DNA of 64,000 nt from contig JAJSPD010000032.1 of NCBI GenBank assembly GCA_021307315.1, forward strand, positions 124,001-188,000, written 5' to 3'. This stretch comes from Bisporella sp. PMI_857. Taxonomy: Eukaryota > Ascomycota > Leotiomycetes > Helotiales > Helotiaceae. The notes below the pieces were generated by a model, which saw nothing but the letters and a program-made list of their open reading frames with translations, ran no database searches and was not told where the DNA came from. Below, piece after piece: positions 34,828-46,004 of this stretch; positions within the stretch are counted from its first letter, which is position 1, and each line of letters starts with the position of its first letter. Position numbers and translations under genes: made by a program.

Positions 34828-36325
34828 TCATATTCTGATAACCTGTCCGGTTATCTTGAACCACAACTTTGCCACCAATTCTTCCTTGAAGAGCTCCCAT
34901 GGGTTGCGGTTGAGCTTGTTGCTCAGTTCTCGGTAGTTGTACATCTCGCCCCAGCAATCACGTCCCCATTCACATCCTGCCATGTTGACTACGAAGTCAT
35001 GGTCTTTCTCGTTGTAGTGGATACGACTGTCAACGCCATTGTCAGAGCAAGCTCCTGGAGGGAAACTGTTGATCTTTCGTTGCGGAATAAATGCTGTGTG
35101 TGGACGAATCCATGGCTGGTTGATGTAGAGAAACTCCAACGCATCTTGTTCCTTATGTTCCCATTCCATATGCTTCTGTTCGTAGCCCACTGGATCCCAC
35201 CAAAGATCTAGAAGGCGGTCGGTCCATGAGCTGCGTCGAACAAAGAAGGATCCTAAGTTAAAGCCAGAGCAGTCCTGTGGAATAATCAGGTTGATGGAGC
35301 TGTCTTTTCCATCACCGATAGGACTAAGTTCCTCCGCATCAAGGTAATCAGCAGGGAAAGGATGAGTTATGTTGAGCGGATTGTAGTCATTGATGTCGCG
35401 GTAAGTATTTTTGCCTAAATTGTTGAAGATGTGGCTTTGAAGAGTGAAAGAAGGCTCCATAATGAAAGTGTTGAGGTCCATCCACCAAAACCTACGAATG
35501 ACAATTAGCTTGCAGTCGTACATGACTAGGGTCGTTGTTACCATTCAGCTTCTGGGTATTTCCGGAGACAGTTCCGGATGGTATCAACCTTCTCCCAACT
35601 TTCTCTCCATTCATGTGCGTAGCGCTTTTTCGTACTCATATCGACAATTTCTAGTTCATAGCCCCAGCGGTTGGCATACCTCCTCTTGTTCCTCACGCTG
35701 TCTCGTTCAATCGCCCATTCTCGAGGGCCTTTCCATTCCATCACTCCACCGCCCTGGTTTGCCGCAAGAATTATCACAAACTTTTTCCCCCCCCCTAGAT
35801 GTTTAGCTCTCCTCCACCAATAATGTGCAGCTACTTGAACGTTAGCGAAATGTTCAAGACCGCAAATGATAACTTACGTGTGGTATAGAACAGAATATAA
35901 AGGAAAAACAAAGTTAGAACCGCAAATATTCGGATCTTCGTTTTTCGATTGATTCGCCCAACAGCATCCCTTAAACGTGCCAGCTTGCTCCCATCCCTTG
36001 GTATCCACCGCCCTCGACCCAACTTCTCCTTTTCTGCATAGGTCTTGCCTGATCCTGTAATGTATGATGGCAGGCTATTCGATATGGTTCTGTAGTGTCG
36101 GTTGAAGAAGCCATTATTCTGTGTTGAAAATGACGGGTATCCATTGACCCCCTCACTCTTTGTTTTTGCAGATTCCCAAGTTACGGAATTAGGGTTCGCA
36201 TTAGCATTGCCCCTATATGTCTTTGCAGGACTTGAGCGCCCGCTGCCAGTACCATATGGACTATTGAGACCCGGACTTGACCAGCCCCCGCCTGGCCTAG
36301 GTGATGGACTGCGCGATAGTGTCAT
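34828..36325 (-). CDS. GT34 family Golgi glycosyltransferase (GMA12/MNN10-like)
   Basis: Type II membrane glycosyltransferase of 467 residues, three exons: 35878-36325, 35542-35833, 34828-35491; introns of 44 and 50 bp keep frame. The cytosolic part (about 125 residues) is Ser/Pro-rich (MTLSRSPSPRPGGGWSSPGL). One signal anchor follows (RIFAVLTLFFLYILFYTT). Catalytic-domain landmarks: KFVIILAANQGGGVMEWK, the metal-binding region WWMDLNTFIMEPS, and NMAGCEWGRDCWGEMYNY near the end. This C-terminal phrase points to the MNN10/MNN11 branch, which extends alpha-1,6-mannose backbones in M-Pol II. The start at 36325 was chosen because relatives begin at the same SRSPSPRPGGG stretch. The frame is open without ATG for a further 200 bases upstream. 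Confidence 0.9.
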
Positions 36326-38622
36326 AGGGTTGCTCGGTGTATCAGGAATTGTAGGTAATCCTTGGCCGATCAATTTCGAAGGTGAGGTCCCACGGTCGAC
36401 GCTCAGGTGTGCCTGAAGATTCAATGGGCCGGGCGAATGCGCGGAGGAAGAACTCCGTCGCCGATGAGAAAATAAGCCTCCTATGGGAGAAGAAGAGGAA
36501 GAAACTGAGGTGGGGTTTGAAGAAGCCAGGTCGAAGGTTTAGACCAGATGGCACTTCGACCAGCTGGTGCGTTTCGATGAATTAGAGCTACACCTCGTTC
36601 TTGCCACAGCCTGCTTGCGCTGGTATCCGATATTAACTCCCCGTCACTCTGTTCCCAGAGAATACGGATTCGGGTTGAGTTTGTATACGATGAGACCGGT
36701 CGTTATTGTGAAGCAAGCCGTTCACGCAAAGGATAATCGCGTCTTGGCGTTGCTCTGTGGAACTCGTATTTTCTGGAAATGCGATAAGGAATTCTGCTGC
36801 ACTGCTCTGCTGTCCGAACAGGATGCCGATCGAATAGATGAATTTCCTGAATATTGAAGACACAATTCTTTTTTTTGAAGATGAGAAAGAAAATCAAATT
36901 TGGCAACAATGGCAAGCCAAGTCCACAATTGAACCTAAGAAGAGGTAATTTCCAAAGTCTAATGGGTCACCCACGGCTGTCGATGGGGCGATTAGGGGTC
37001 CATCGCTTATTTCCTAACCAGCAGTCTTACTGTATTTAATTTTGTACTGTAGAAGCTCCTCCCAATGGATCAAATGAAGCCGTGAGCCTGGGTGTAAGCA
37101 ATGTATAATGCAGCTGACCTGTAGCATATCTTCAGGAACACCCTTCAACCTTCCGTGTACATCAAATCACCAGAGTATATAAACAGCTTGCATTAACCAG
37201 GGAAAATTGGACGAACGAGTCATTATCAAAAGTGTGGGGGTGAGGGTTGACTATACTAATAAGTAATGTGCACCTCTATATTTACCTGCGGTTCGCCATC
37301 GGGACAGTGCATATAGAAGCACCTATTATTTAATGTAAAATGATGTCCATCTCGTGTCCACTTCGGGTTACAACGTGTGATACATGACGGGATGAGGGTA
37401 TTGTACACGTCCAGAGCGGCCAAAGTAGCAGAACCGGAAGCCTAAGCTCAAGACCTGTCAAAACCCAAAAACCAACTGTTTCTGGTCAATGTTGCTACTG
37501 CGCCTGATACATGCTGACTTTAATAAGGCCACCTAAGAACAGAAAATTGTCAAGTGTCTAGCCTATTCCAGACAGTACATTACTTGCAGTGCTTTGCCGT
37601 CACTTTGGCAATCTGCCGCCGTCTTGCCCATTTGCGGGAGGCGGTGGCGTATAACGGCATTGATGACTAAGAATTTCCCGATTGGCCCGTTTCATTGATG
37701 GACATCTCCATCACTTTTCCCACACAAAACAAACTACGACCTCTTGATATTTTTCTCCTGATGACGGAACTATCAAGTATGAATCTTTTCATGAGATGAG
37801 TCGCTCGTGTGCAACTGTTCCTTCAGCGGTCGTCACGCGTATAGCCCACTCACTACCTACGCAAGCCGTCTCATCGCAACAACGGTCCACAGCTATACGC
37901 GCTGGATGAACCAGTCAAACCCCACCATGGCGACTGGCCAGCGGTTATTGTAACTGCTTCAACCAACCACCATACCCAGCGACAAAAGGTGAGCAGGTAT
38001 CATCAAAGCTTCCAATATCGCTGGCTGCGACTGTTGTCGAATGAAATCCATTTCCTCTACTCAAGCGCGTTAATGATTCCATTAGTCCATGACTCTCCTA
38101 GTCTAGCGTCGAGGTCACGACCTTTGCTTTGTCTCTGGCTGTTGACCTTCACGCCATGAATCTTTTATTTTATTTATTTCTTTTCTAGCAAGGCTCCAAC
38201 TGTGTTGTCCTGTGATTCTATTGTCATTTTCTTCAATTCACTCTGGTTTTGGTTCACTGTCACTACCTTAGTGCTATTATTCTTCGTTTGTGGATATTGC
38301 CGAACTATTGTTGACCAAGTCCTATTGTCCAAACTTCGGGGTTCACCCGCCCGAAATAGTACACGCCTTTGTTTGTTGACAATAGCCATGTTTCTTTGTG
38401 TTTTATATTCGACTCAGGATTAGATTTCAAGCCCTCCTTCCTCCATCAGGAACAGTCCTACTTGCCGTGTACAACATTTCAACAAGCACAATCATATATA
38501 CGAAGCATATACACGCGAAAATTACCAACATACTTTCGTCTCTGTTTGAACTTGAAATTCTTACGCCAAGGAGGTTCTGGCTAAATCTTACATATCGCAT
38601 CTACGATCTGCATATTTCCAGT
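36326..38622. other. Divergent intergenic region, about 2.3 kb
   Basis: Separates the divergent GT34 and membrane-glycoprotein genes. Contains pyrimidine-rich stretches near 37660-37760 and 38150-38260. Frames here are short and domain-free. The frame leading into the 38623 gene is open from 38398 but starts with GTG only. Confidence 0.5.
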
Positions 38623-41600
38623 ATGTCTCCATCTACCACAAATAGCCAGCCCGCTGCAAGAAGCAAAGGTACTTCCCGGTCAGATGCCTCGAGCAATCCT
38701 TTCAATATTGTCGATGAGGTCGAAGAATCGGATGAAGAATGGTGGGAGGACGACGACGAAGCTCCCATCAACCCTCTAAAGCGTTCTTCCACACGCTCAA
38801 CACAATTGTCACGATCTGGGGAGAGCGCGAGCTCAGTACAGCCTACCAAAACTTTGACGAGATCGAATACTCGAAAGATAGAGAAGAAATATTCCGTGTA
38901 CAAGCCTACTCGACATAAATCGAAGGGGAGGCAAAGGAAGCAGAACGCGTTAGCAGGAATCAAAGTGGTCACGAATTTCTCCAAGGATCCGTTTAAAAAT
39001 GCAACTGAACAACAAGCTATACAACCTCAAAAACCTAAGCCTGTGCAACAAGTGGGTCGCTTCGTCGACCTTGCCGCTCTCCAAGCGTTGGATCCAGCAT
39101 CAACGGAAGGGTTAGGGAGTTTTTGGAAATCAAGAAAGAATAAGCAATTAAAGAGAGATATAAATACAACGGGTGATACTTCTGGAACTCATTACCAACA
39201 AGGAGATGTCGGGGCAGATAAAGCGGAAGTCAATTTGGTGAATGGAAACCTTGGAGAACCACCATCCAGGCCACCAGAGCTCGATTTATCGCCAAGCGAT
39301 CGCCCAATCGTCATTGGGATCTCCGTGCCTTCGGCTAGATTGACAGAGCATTCCATTAGTCCACAAACTGCAGTGTCCGACAGCTCCAGAGGACCAAGAT
39401 ATAATGAAAATCGCAATCCAGAGACACCCACCATCATCATTACGCCCGCCCACACAGGGTCTATATGGTCGGCGTTAGATGACAATACTCCAGTTATCCC
39501 AAAACCTAGGCCAGCATCAAGTCTTTACTCAATCTCAACTCAGAATGCCATGGGAATATATACCCCAGACAATGCTCCACCTATGCCTCAAGTGCCTATA
39601 TCTGTTCTTGAGAGTGAAAGGCAGAGAATTGCAGCTCAGAGGAGCTATTTCTCGCCTGACACTGAAGATGGGACTTCATGGGAGGATGATGATCCTACAG
39701 AACGGAATGTCAAATCAAGATCACGATCGTTTTCAGCTGGAACTGTATTTGAAGAGGATGACAGTCCTCTGGCTACTCGATCAGCACGTGCTCTCTCATT
39801 ATCCGCGGGCTCTGGAAATGACAAGCGTGGGAGTGTGAACACAATCGCCACACGGCACCGTTCAAGAGGCTGGTGGAATTACATTACTACTCCATTTTTG
39901 ACTCGATCTAATACGGTGGCTTCGAGAGGCGTCTTTGAAGATCAACAGCCACCTGCCATTCCTGATTTATCTAACGCCGTAGCCGCTGCAAAGGCGCAGG
40001 AGGCCGATCGTGATACTAAGGCCTGGGAAAAGCAGTTTTCTCCGCTCACGCCAGCAACAAGCACTACAATAAATTCAGATGCATGGTGGGAAATTTCTGC
40101 CCAAGAAGATCAATCGAAGCATCATAAATTCTCTGCACAGTTACCTGATATACAAGAAACTAGGCATAAAGCTCAAACCTCCAGCGGTACTATTCCCCTG
40201 GTATTATCAGAAACTGCTGAGCTAGGAGGTCAAACAACCCTTAACCTTTCTTCACGAGTTTCTAGCCAATGGCTTGATCGTAGCGTCTCGGGTGCTTCTG
40301 TTGGAGGATCACGGTTTCGGGGCGAATCTGTACCTTTAGATTCACCGAGTTCACGATCAGGGCAAAGAACTAATGTTCCTCTGCAATCTCCAGTTGATTC
40401 TCCCACTATGGCTCAGCCAACTCAAAGGACAATGCAGGCAAGTATTTCTCCTCCTGCACCAGTCCATATTCTGGCATCGCCTCCTCCTCCTCCCTACTCG
40501 CCCGCCCAAACAGCCATTCCCCTCTATCAAGTTGTGTTACCCCCGGTCCAACTTCGAGTTACTCAGCCGCTTCAATATCCATCATCGCCTGGCCCTATTT
40601 CGCCTGGCCTGCAACGGGCCATGACTTCTGGAGGGGGAATTCCCATGTCTGAAGTGCCTTTGACTCCTGCGTCTCGGGGACCAAGTAGCCACAATCCGCA
40701 ATATGATGATTTCCGTGAAAGAAACCCATCGATTTTCTTTGATCCACCACCAACCCAACCCCTTTCGAAGAAAGCCCAAAAGGCCGAGGCTAAGAGAAGG
40801 CGGCATGAGAAGGAAGATGCTATAGCACATAAAGCAGGTGGATTGTGGCGAGGACGAGCATGTATTCCGAAGAGGGGTTGTTATGGTCGCAGCGGTGCAG
40901 AGGGTCGGAAGAGGCGTCGCTGGTACTTAGGGTTGACCTTTGCTTTTCTCACAATAATGATCGTTGCCGTTGTTCTCGCGACTACATTACATAGGAAGCC
41001 GAGCGAGTTCGTCGGCCCTTCCCAGTGGCTGAATCTTACTGGATTCCCGCCGATCTTCACTGGCCTCTCAACCGTGGCAGCCCCAGTCAACATCAAGACT
41101 AATACAGGCTGTATCTTCCCAGCAACTGTCTGGAGCTGTGACCTACCCAAGGAGCTTCATGGGACTGTAGCGCCAAATCCTTCTAACCAGCCAAACTTTG
41201 TGCTCCAGATACAATGGGACAATAGCAGTGCAACAAATGCTACCTTTGCTGACATCATTGGGAATCCCAATCTGCGTCGCCGTGCTGGGAATGCCGTATC
41301 GGCGGGACAATTCGTCCGGGATATGTTAATCAGAGCTAGACAGATTGTCACATTTACTCCAAATCCCGCCCCACCACTCGAAGCAGAAGGAATCTTTCTT
41401 GGCAATACGACCGATGGAATTGTGTCGGCCAACAAGAATGGAGAGCCAACTCCTTTCTATATTTCTTTGCTTTCGCCAACTAACTCTGGGCTAACTAAAA
41501 GATATATTTTGGAGCGACAAACAAACCCGTTTCCAAACGTCTCCGAAGCCATTCCTAAGCCGAGCACAGATAGCGATGGTACAGCCGCAGCAGCAAACCT

Positions 41601-42177
41601 CGTGCCGTTTCCCTTGCAACAGCCTATTAGACTCTACGATCGTGGGCTACCTACAGAGCATTATGGTTTCTACACCTTCTTCGACCGTTCCATCTTTTTG
41701 AAATCTATAACTTCACTAGACCAGTCTAACAGTAGTCCCGTCCCTGATGACGAGAACGGTGGCTCAGCCAAATCAGAGGCGCAGTTCCGAGTAACGTGGG
41801 CAGAAACGAGGTTTTTGGTACAGATGTGGACGAGGATGAACTCAACAGCAAAGCTGAATAATGGCACGATATCTTCTGCAGGAAATTTCACCCAGCCAGG
41901 CACATTCCCGTACCCAATTACGCTCACAATCGACCGCCATGGTGGCGACCCGACTAGAAAGATGCTGTATCGGTATGAGATAGACGATAGACAACGACTT
42001 CTGTCGACTCCCGAGAGTGCGAAGATCATGGGCGAGAACAGAGGCTTTGGAGGAACGATTATTAATCCTGCAGCAAAAGTTTTCAGTAATGAATCTGATC
42101 CATCTTTGGGTGGGTTTGATGGGGGGACGAGCGGGTGCAGTTGTCAGTGGAGCAACTTTCAGAAGGTGATAAGCTGA
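38623..42177 (+). CDS. Large single-pass membrane glycoprotein of unknown function
   Basis: The protein has 1184 residues in one 3.5-kb exon. No catalytic family was recognised. Residues 1-765 are predicted disordered and cytosolic: an acidic Trp patch (DEVEESDEEWWEDDDEAPIN) precedes KRSSTRS; many Ser/Pro and Arg-Ser stretches follow, then a proline-rich part (SPPPPPYSPAQ) near residue 620. A basic stretch (GRKRRRWYLG) precedes one membrane helix at about 766-789 (GLTFAFLTIMIVAVVLATTL). The 395-residue C-terminal part should be lumenal or extracellular and has ten N-x-S/T sites and a few cysteines, ending in a CSCQWSNF motif. Topology therefore looks like type II. The ATG at 38623 was chosen because no in-frame ATG lies upstream. 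Similar proteins occur widely in filamentous ascomycetes as far as I recall, without an experimental role. Confidence 0.82.
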   Translation: MSPSTTNSQPAARSKGTSRSDASSNPFNIVDEVEESDEEWWEDDDEAPINPLKRSSTRSTQLSRSGESASSVQPTKTLTRSNTRKIEKKYSVYKPTRHKSKGRQRKQNALAGIKVVTNFSKDPFKNATEQQAIQPQKPKPVQQVGRFVDLAALQALDPASTEGLGSFWKSRKNKQLKRDINTTGDTSGTHYQQGDVGADKAEVNLVNGNLGEPPSRPPELDLSPSDRPIVIGISVPSARLTEHSISPQTAVSDSSRGPRYNENRNPETPTIIITPAHTGSIWSALDDNTPVIPKPRPASSLYSISTQNAMGIYTPDNAPPMPQVPISVLESERQRIAAQRSYFSPDTEDGTSWEDDDPTERNVKSRSRSFSAGTVFEEDDSPLATRSARALSLSAGSGNDKRGSVNTIATRHRSRGWWNYITTPFLTRSNTVASRGVFEDQQPPAIPDLSNAVAAAKAQEADRDTKAWEKQFSPLTPATSTTINSDAWWEISAQEDQSKHHKFSAQLPDIQETRHKAQTSSGTIPLVLSETAELGGQTTLNLSSRVSSQWLDRSVSGASVGGSRFRGESVPLDSPSSRSGQRTNVPLQSPVDSPTMAQPTQRTMQASISPPAPVHILASPPPPPYSPAQTAIPLYQVVLPPVQLRVTQPLQYPSSPGPISPGLQRAMTSGGGIPMSEVPLTPASRGPSSHNPQYDDFRERNPSIFFDPPPTQPLSKKAQKAEAKRRRHEKEDAIAHKAGGLWRGRACIPKRGCYGRSGAEGRKRRRWYLGLTFAFLTIMIVAVVLATTLHRKPSEFVGPSQWLNLTGFPPIFTGLSTVAAPVNIKTNTGCIFPATVWSCDLPKELHGTVAPNPSNQPNFVLQIQWDNSSATNATFADIIGNPNLRRRAGNAVSAGQFVRDMLIRARQIVTFTPNPAPPLEAEGIFLGNTTDGIVSANKNGEPTPFYISLLSPTNSGLTKRYILERQTNPFPNVSEAIPKPSTDSDGTAAAANLVPFPLQQPIRLYDRGLPTEHYGFYTFFDRSIFLKSITSLDQSNSSPVPDDENGGSAKSEAQFRVTWAETRFLVQMWTRMNSTAKLNNGTISSAGNFTQPGTFPYPITLTIDRHGGDPTRKMLYRYEIDDRQRLLSTPESAKIMGENRGFGGTIINPAAKVFSNESDPSLGGFDGGTSGCSCQWSNFQKVIS

Positions 42178-42999
42178 ATATGGAAGGAAATGAGGAAACG
42201 AAAGAGTGAGTTATTGGAGACTGAAGATTATATGATAGCATTTGCATTAGCATACATTGCGTGGCGCGTTTATCATAGGTGCATTGGGCGGAATAAAAGA
42301 AAATACTTAGGCACAGTCTTCCCAGAGAAAAATTAGAAATAGTACAAATAATAGTAAATTTTATACAGTTCGGATGTGTAAAAGACTTCTATCATCTTCC
42401 CTATGGATTCGGTTATGTTTCGCCAAAGTTGGCGGCTTGCAAGAGTTCTACAGAAAGCATAGGCGTTGAGGACGTAAGTGTAATCCAGCTTTGTTGATAT
42501 GGCGTTTTATGTTTCAACAGTGATGCAGGAGTGCGAAAAGTGGTGGCTATATGAGAGAAGAGAGCTGGAACACGCCTTGGACGGAGGTAGAAGCGTTGAG
42601 GAAGAATGGCCGCTACCCTTGACATAAATTTGCCCGTATTATACAAAACCTTTTACATGAAAGAACAGAATGTAAAACTTCGGGGAATACAATCCCCAGC
42701 TACCCTGCGGCCTGTGGCAGAAAAAAGGGGGAACCTCGCTTTTCAGGGCCTTGACCATGCTTAGCGCGCGGATCTACCCGCCGTTGTCCTAGCGCCTCAA
42801 AGACCTCAGAAACAACATGTTTCTTGCCTCAACGCTGCTCTCCTTGCTTATATCGTTACGTTGGAAGCCATCTTTGCTTTTGCAAACCTCATCATCATAT
42901 CTACCTGGCTTTGCCCTTCCGATCTTTGGCTTCTATACATCTTACGAGAAGGTGCGCAGTCAGCATAGAGTCAGCCTGGACTCATTTACTTGTGTCAAC
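42178..42999. other. Intergenic, about 0.8 kb
   Basis: Nothing recognised. A frame continuous with the next gene is open from an ATG at 42817 (MFLASTLLSLLISLRW), which would add 61 hydrophobic residues; this start was judged less likely. Confidence 0.45.
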
Positions 43000-43720
43000 A
43001 TGCCATCCATTGCACAAACAGCGCTTCCGCCGATAAGTAGCAAGAAGCGGAGGAGAGACGACGAGGCCCAGATGAAGATCTCTAGGTATGCTTCCCCTCA
43101 TATTGGTTGCAGGTTCGAAGGCAGCGCAGGATTGACGATGCAATAGCCCTCGCCTATCTTACCACGCTCTGCTACACAACGCAGATACCCTGATGGACAA
43201 GGAGAACCACGTCCGCCCCATGCATCCCAAACCACTGAAGCGTCAGCGATTTGAGAGCACGCAATCCCAAGACCTCTGCCGGCCAAGGGAAATATCTGAT
43301 CGGCCGGAGGAGAGAGGAGTAGCTAAGATCGATCTCAGACCATGCCACATCTGTCGTAGGAAACCTTCGGATAAGCAGCAGCTGGCGGATTATGCGAATT
43401 GTGAGGGGTGTGGCGAGAGGACGTGCTTTATCTGCATACGGCAGTGCGAGGGCTTTGACCACGAGAGGGGCGATACGGTGGATGTTGAGGGGGATTACGA
43501 TATTTTGGCATCTTCGTTTGGTAGGGGGGAGGAGGGCATGGATGGTGCGGATGGAGATGGGCAGAAGGATCAGGATATGAAGAGTGATGGAGGAGGGGTA
43601 TGGGAGAAGGGACGGATGACGGAGCACAGAAGGACGGTTTGCCGGCAGTGCTCTGTGGAGTTGGGCGTGGATGGGGATGTTAGATGCCTGGGATGTTTCA
43701 GAGCGGAGGCGGCAACTTGA
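43000..43720 (+). CDS. Cysteine-rich putative zinc-binding protein
   Basis: The protein has 219 residues, two exons 43000-43085 and 43147-43720; the 61-bp intron (gtatgc donor, ttgac branch site, atag acceptor) splits a Ser codon. The N-terminus carries a nuclear-localisation-like cluster (SSKKRRRDDE) and a second basic patch (KPLKRQRFE). Two cysteine groups could bind zinc: CHICRR at 95-98 with CEGCGERTCFIC (114-125), and near the C-terminus VCRQCSVELG with RCLGCF. Spacing (CxxC, CxxC, CxxxxCxxC) is like a treble-clef or RING-type module but matches no family I can name. The middle is Gly/Asp-rich. Nuclear location is inference. An alternative start at 42817 is possible but would place a hydrophobic leader before the nuclear signal. 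Confidence 0.72.
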
Positions 43721-44381
43721 GGCTTTGGAGATGTCTTGACGAGTTTTCTTCGATTCTGGCTCCATGCTATGGGGTTGACTCTATTGCTGGCCTGATACCC
43801 CGACCATTGATCATAAGGGGATTAGTGACCGATAAGAGCATAGTGTACTTCATCATTAATTAATGAAGCAAGCCTTGTCAACTTGCTTAGAATAATCAAG
43901 CGCTGTCGTCCTTGATTCTTCTGTAACCATCGTTTTATCTTGGTGATGTGCCTACTTCACCTGGTATGTTGAATAATAGCTTAATCATCATGTTGCAGTG
44001 AACGTGTAAAAGCTTATGCTCGTGCCCAATATATTTTAATTTTTGCTTAACTATAATACACATCTTATTACAAACTCGATCTGCTGTTGTAGCTCGCCGT
44101 CTATGATATCCCCCGCTTTAGCATATATAACGAAAAGTTTCAAATACCTTTTATGCAACCTAGCCCCTGAACGCCTCTAATGCACATTATAGATTATTAG
44201 TATACACAGGACTCATTTCCATGTGTCCAGTCGTTTTGGAACATTGAAAAGTAGGCAGTCTTAGCCGTTCTACTCTCGTGACTTTGTCTTATGTTCCCAA
44301 TCCATAGGAACATTCAAATCTAATAGATCTGACTTTCTGGTCCGCTGATTGTTGCTTCTGGTCGACGGATATGTATAGCAA
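43721..44381. other. Convergent 3' intergenic region
   Basis: AT-rich at 43860-44180, including attaattaat. No gene was seen. Confidence 0.5.
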
Positions 44382-45623
44382 TTACTTTCCCTGCTCCACA
44401 ACAATGGCGACTACCACACAGATATCGTCCACCTTGCCACCTCTCCAATGCTCATTCGGATAGTACCTTTGCACTTCCTTGGCAAATGGCCCATCCAATT
44501 TTGTATTCATACTTGCTGCCTTGGCTTCGCTGGTGATTCCCACTGCTAAGAAGTTCTGTAGGCTTGGAATCTCTTCCACGCCACTCTTCCCATCATCAGT
44601 GTCAGTCAATTGTCGAAGCCTTGGTGAGACTTGGATGCCTTCTTCTGTATGTTCCCAGGCTCTGGCATCAATCATTAGCCGCGAGACAATCCTCAAGATG
44701 TCTTGACTTGAAAGGTTGTCCCAGCACCCATCGCTCGCCACAACTAACACATCTCCATGTCGTAGTGTGTGCTGCGATACATGAGCGTCTTTCGGTAGAT
44801 CGTGCAGCTGCGTTCCTCCAAAAGCAGCTGCTTGGGCCAGAACCTTCTCAGGAACAATCGAGAGTTGATATGGCGTGTTGAAAGCATGCGTCTGCGGTTC
44901 CGAATAGTTGTGTATGGCATTCAGCCTCAACTGCACAAAGCCGGAATCTCCCAAGTTCGCAATCTCAAGCGACCCATTTTCTTTGGCAATTGCGACACAA
45001 GCTGTGCTGCCTCCGGCTGGCACCGAAGGATCTCTGCATATATCTTCATATCCTTTTTGCAGTAGACTTCTTGCAGTATACGGTGCTTTCTTTTGGTCCG
45101 GTTTGTATGTATAAGCGGCGTGTGCCATGTAATCGCAGATTCCGTGCGCAAAATCTGCTGGATCAACTCCGGAATCTGCCCAACCTCCTACTCCATCAGC
45201 TACACCAAATGCAACATCCTGGCTCTCTCCCATTCGACTGACAAAAAATGCATCTTGTCCACTGTTCGGGCGAGTTCTCTTGTCCTTCCTGCGCGCATAA
45301 ATGTGATTATATGGGTTGAAACTAAATACATTTTTATCTGGATTATAGCGTGTATCTTTCGCGTTAAATGATGCAGCTATACCATAGTTGAACTTCGGAG
45401 TCGAAAATGATGCTGCTGATGTATGAAATTTTCGTGGTTTGGAGATCGCCGAAAATGGAGAGAGTTGTGAGATAGGTCTACGCGGAACAGCGCAAATGTT
45501 CAGCGGAACCTGCTGGTGTGACAATGAGATTGTGAATCCTCTGCTACCCCCTGCCTTGACTAGATTGTGTAGAAGAATAGGGTTGCGGACCACCACAGCA
45601 AGGCTAGGCAAATGCGAAGCCAT
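44382..45623 (-). CDS. PTC7: PP2C-family protein phosphatase, PTC7-like (mitochondrial)
   Basis: Metal-dependent Ser/Thr phosphatase of 413 residues, one exon. The metal-site motifs are in order: NSGQDAFFVSR, FGVADGVGGWADSG, GGSTACVAIAKE, NLGDSGFVQL, VASDGCWDNLS and the closing DDICVVVA. The N-terminal about 75 residues are rich in Arg, Ser and hydrophobics without acids (KPRKFHTSAASF), as expected for a mitochondrial presequence. The DGVGGW form and the FNPYNHIYARRKDKR insert fit PTC7 of yeast, which acts on mitochondrial proteins including the coenzyme Q enzyme Coq7. The ATG at 45623 is used; an in-frame GTG seven codons upstream is not a likely start. It diverges from the HTH gene 381 bp away. 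Confidence 0.93.
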   Translation of the reverse strand: MASHLPSLAVVVRNPILLHNLVKAGGSRGFTISLSHQQVPLNICAVPRRPISQLSPFSAISKPRKFHTSAASFSTPKFNYGIAASFNAKDTRYNPDKNVFSFNPYNHIYARRKDKRTRPNSGQDAFFVSRMGESQDVAFGVADGVGGWADSGVDPADFAHGICDYMAHAAYTYKPDQKKAPYTARSLLQKGYEDICRDPSVPAGGSTACVAIAKENGSLEIANLGDSGFVQLRLNAIHNYSEPQTHAFNTPYQLSIVPEKVLAQAAAFGGTQLHDLPKDAHVSQHTLRHGDVLVVASDGCWDNLSSQDILRIVSRLMIDARAWEHTEEGIQVSPRLRQLTDTDDGKSGVEEIPSLQNFLAVGITSEAKAASMNTKLDGPFAKEVQRYYPNEHWRGGKVDDICVVVAIVVEQGK

Positions 45624-46004
45624 TCTCTCTAGTCCTAGGGTCACAGGAAGAGGGACCGCTGCCTAGAGCCCCTTGCTTTAGATTAGATGATTCTATAAAG
45701 CTAGCAGACACATTGCGGATAAAGTGTTGGTCTAAGGTGCAGCAGTTGATGTGTTTGACAAAATAGAGGGATGTGGCAAGACACTTTCCAGGGTCTCTGT
45801 TAAATTTAGAGAATTCCGTCCCATCTCTTTGGAACAGATCGTCATTTGGACCCACATGCAGTACAAGCGAGATCTCAGCCTCGTTCAGTCACATTCACAA
45901 TCACCTTAAACTGCATACTCCCTCAGCCTCATTATCCTCCAGCTTTGGGTAAGTCCTTGCAGAGTCCCAAAAGGTGTTTTCTATCTGATGTTAAATAATA
46001 GGCG
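45624..46004. other. Divergent promoter region, PTC7-like gene and HTH gene
   Basis: A compact bidirectional region of 381 bases. No further gene. It ends in aataggcgATGGC at the start codon of the HTH gene. Confidence 0.55.

Noticed and set aside
42817..42999. Longer start for the cysteine-rich protein with a hydrophobic leader
   Set aside because: The leader would put a signal-like segment before two nuclear-type basic clusters; the ATG at 43000 gives a normal N-terminus. It cannot be excluded without transcript data.
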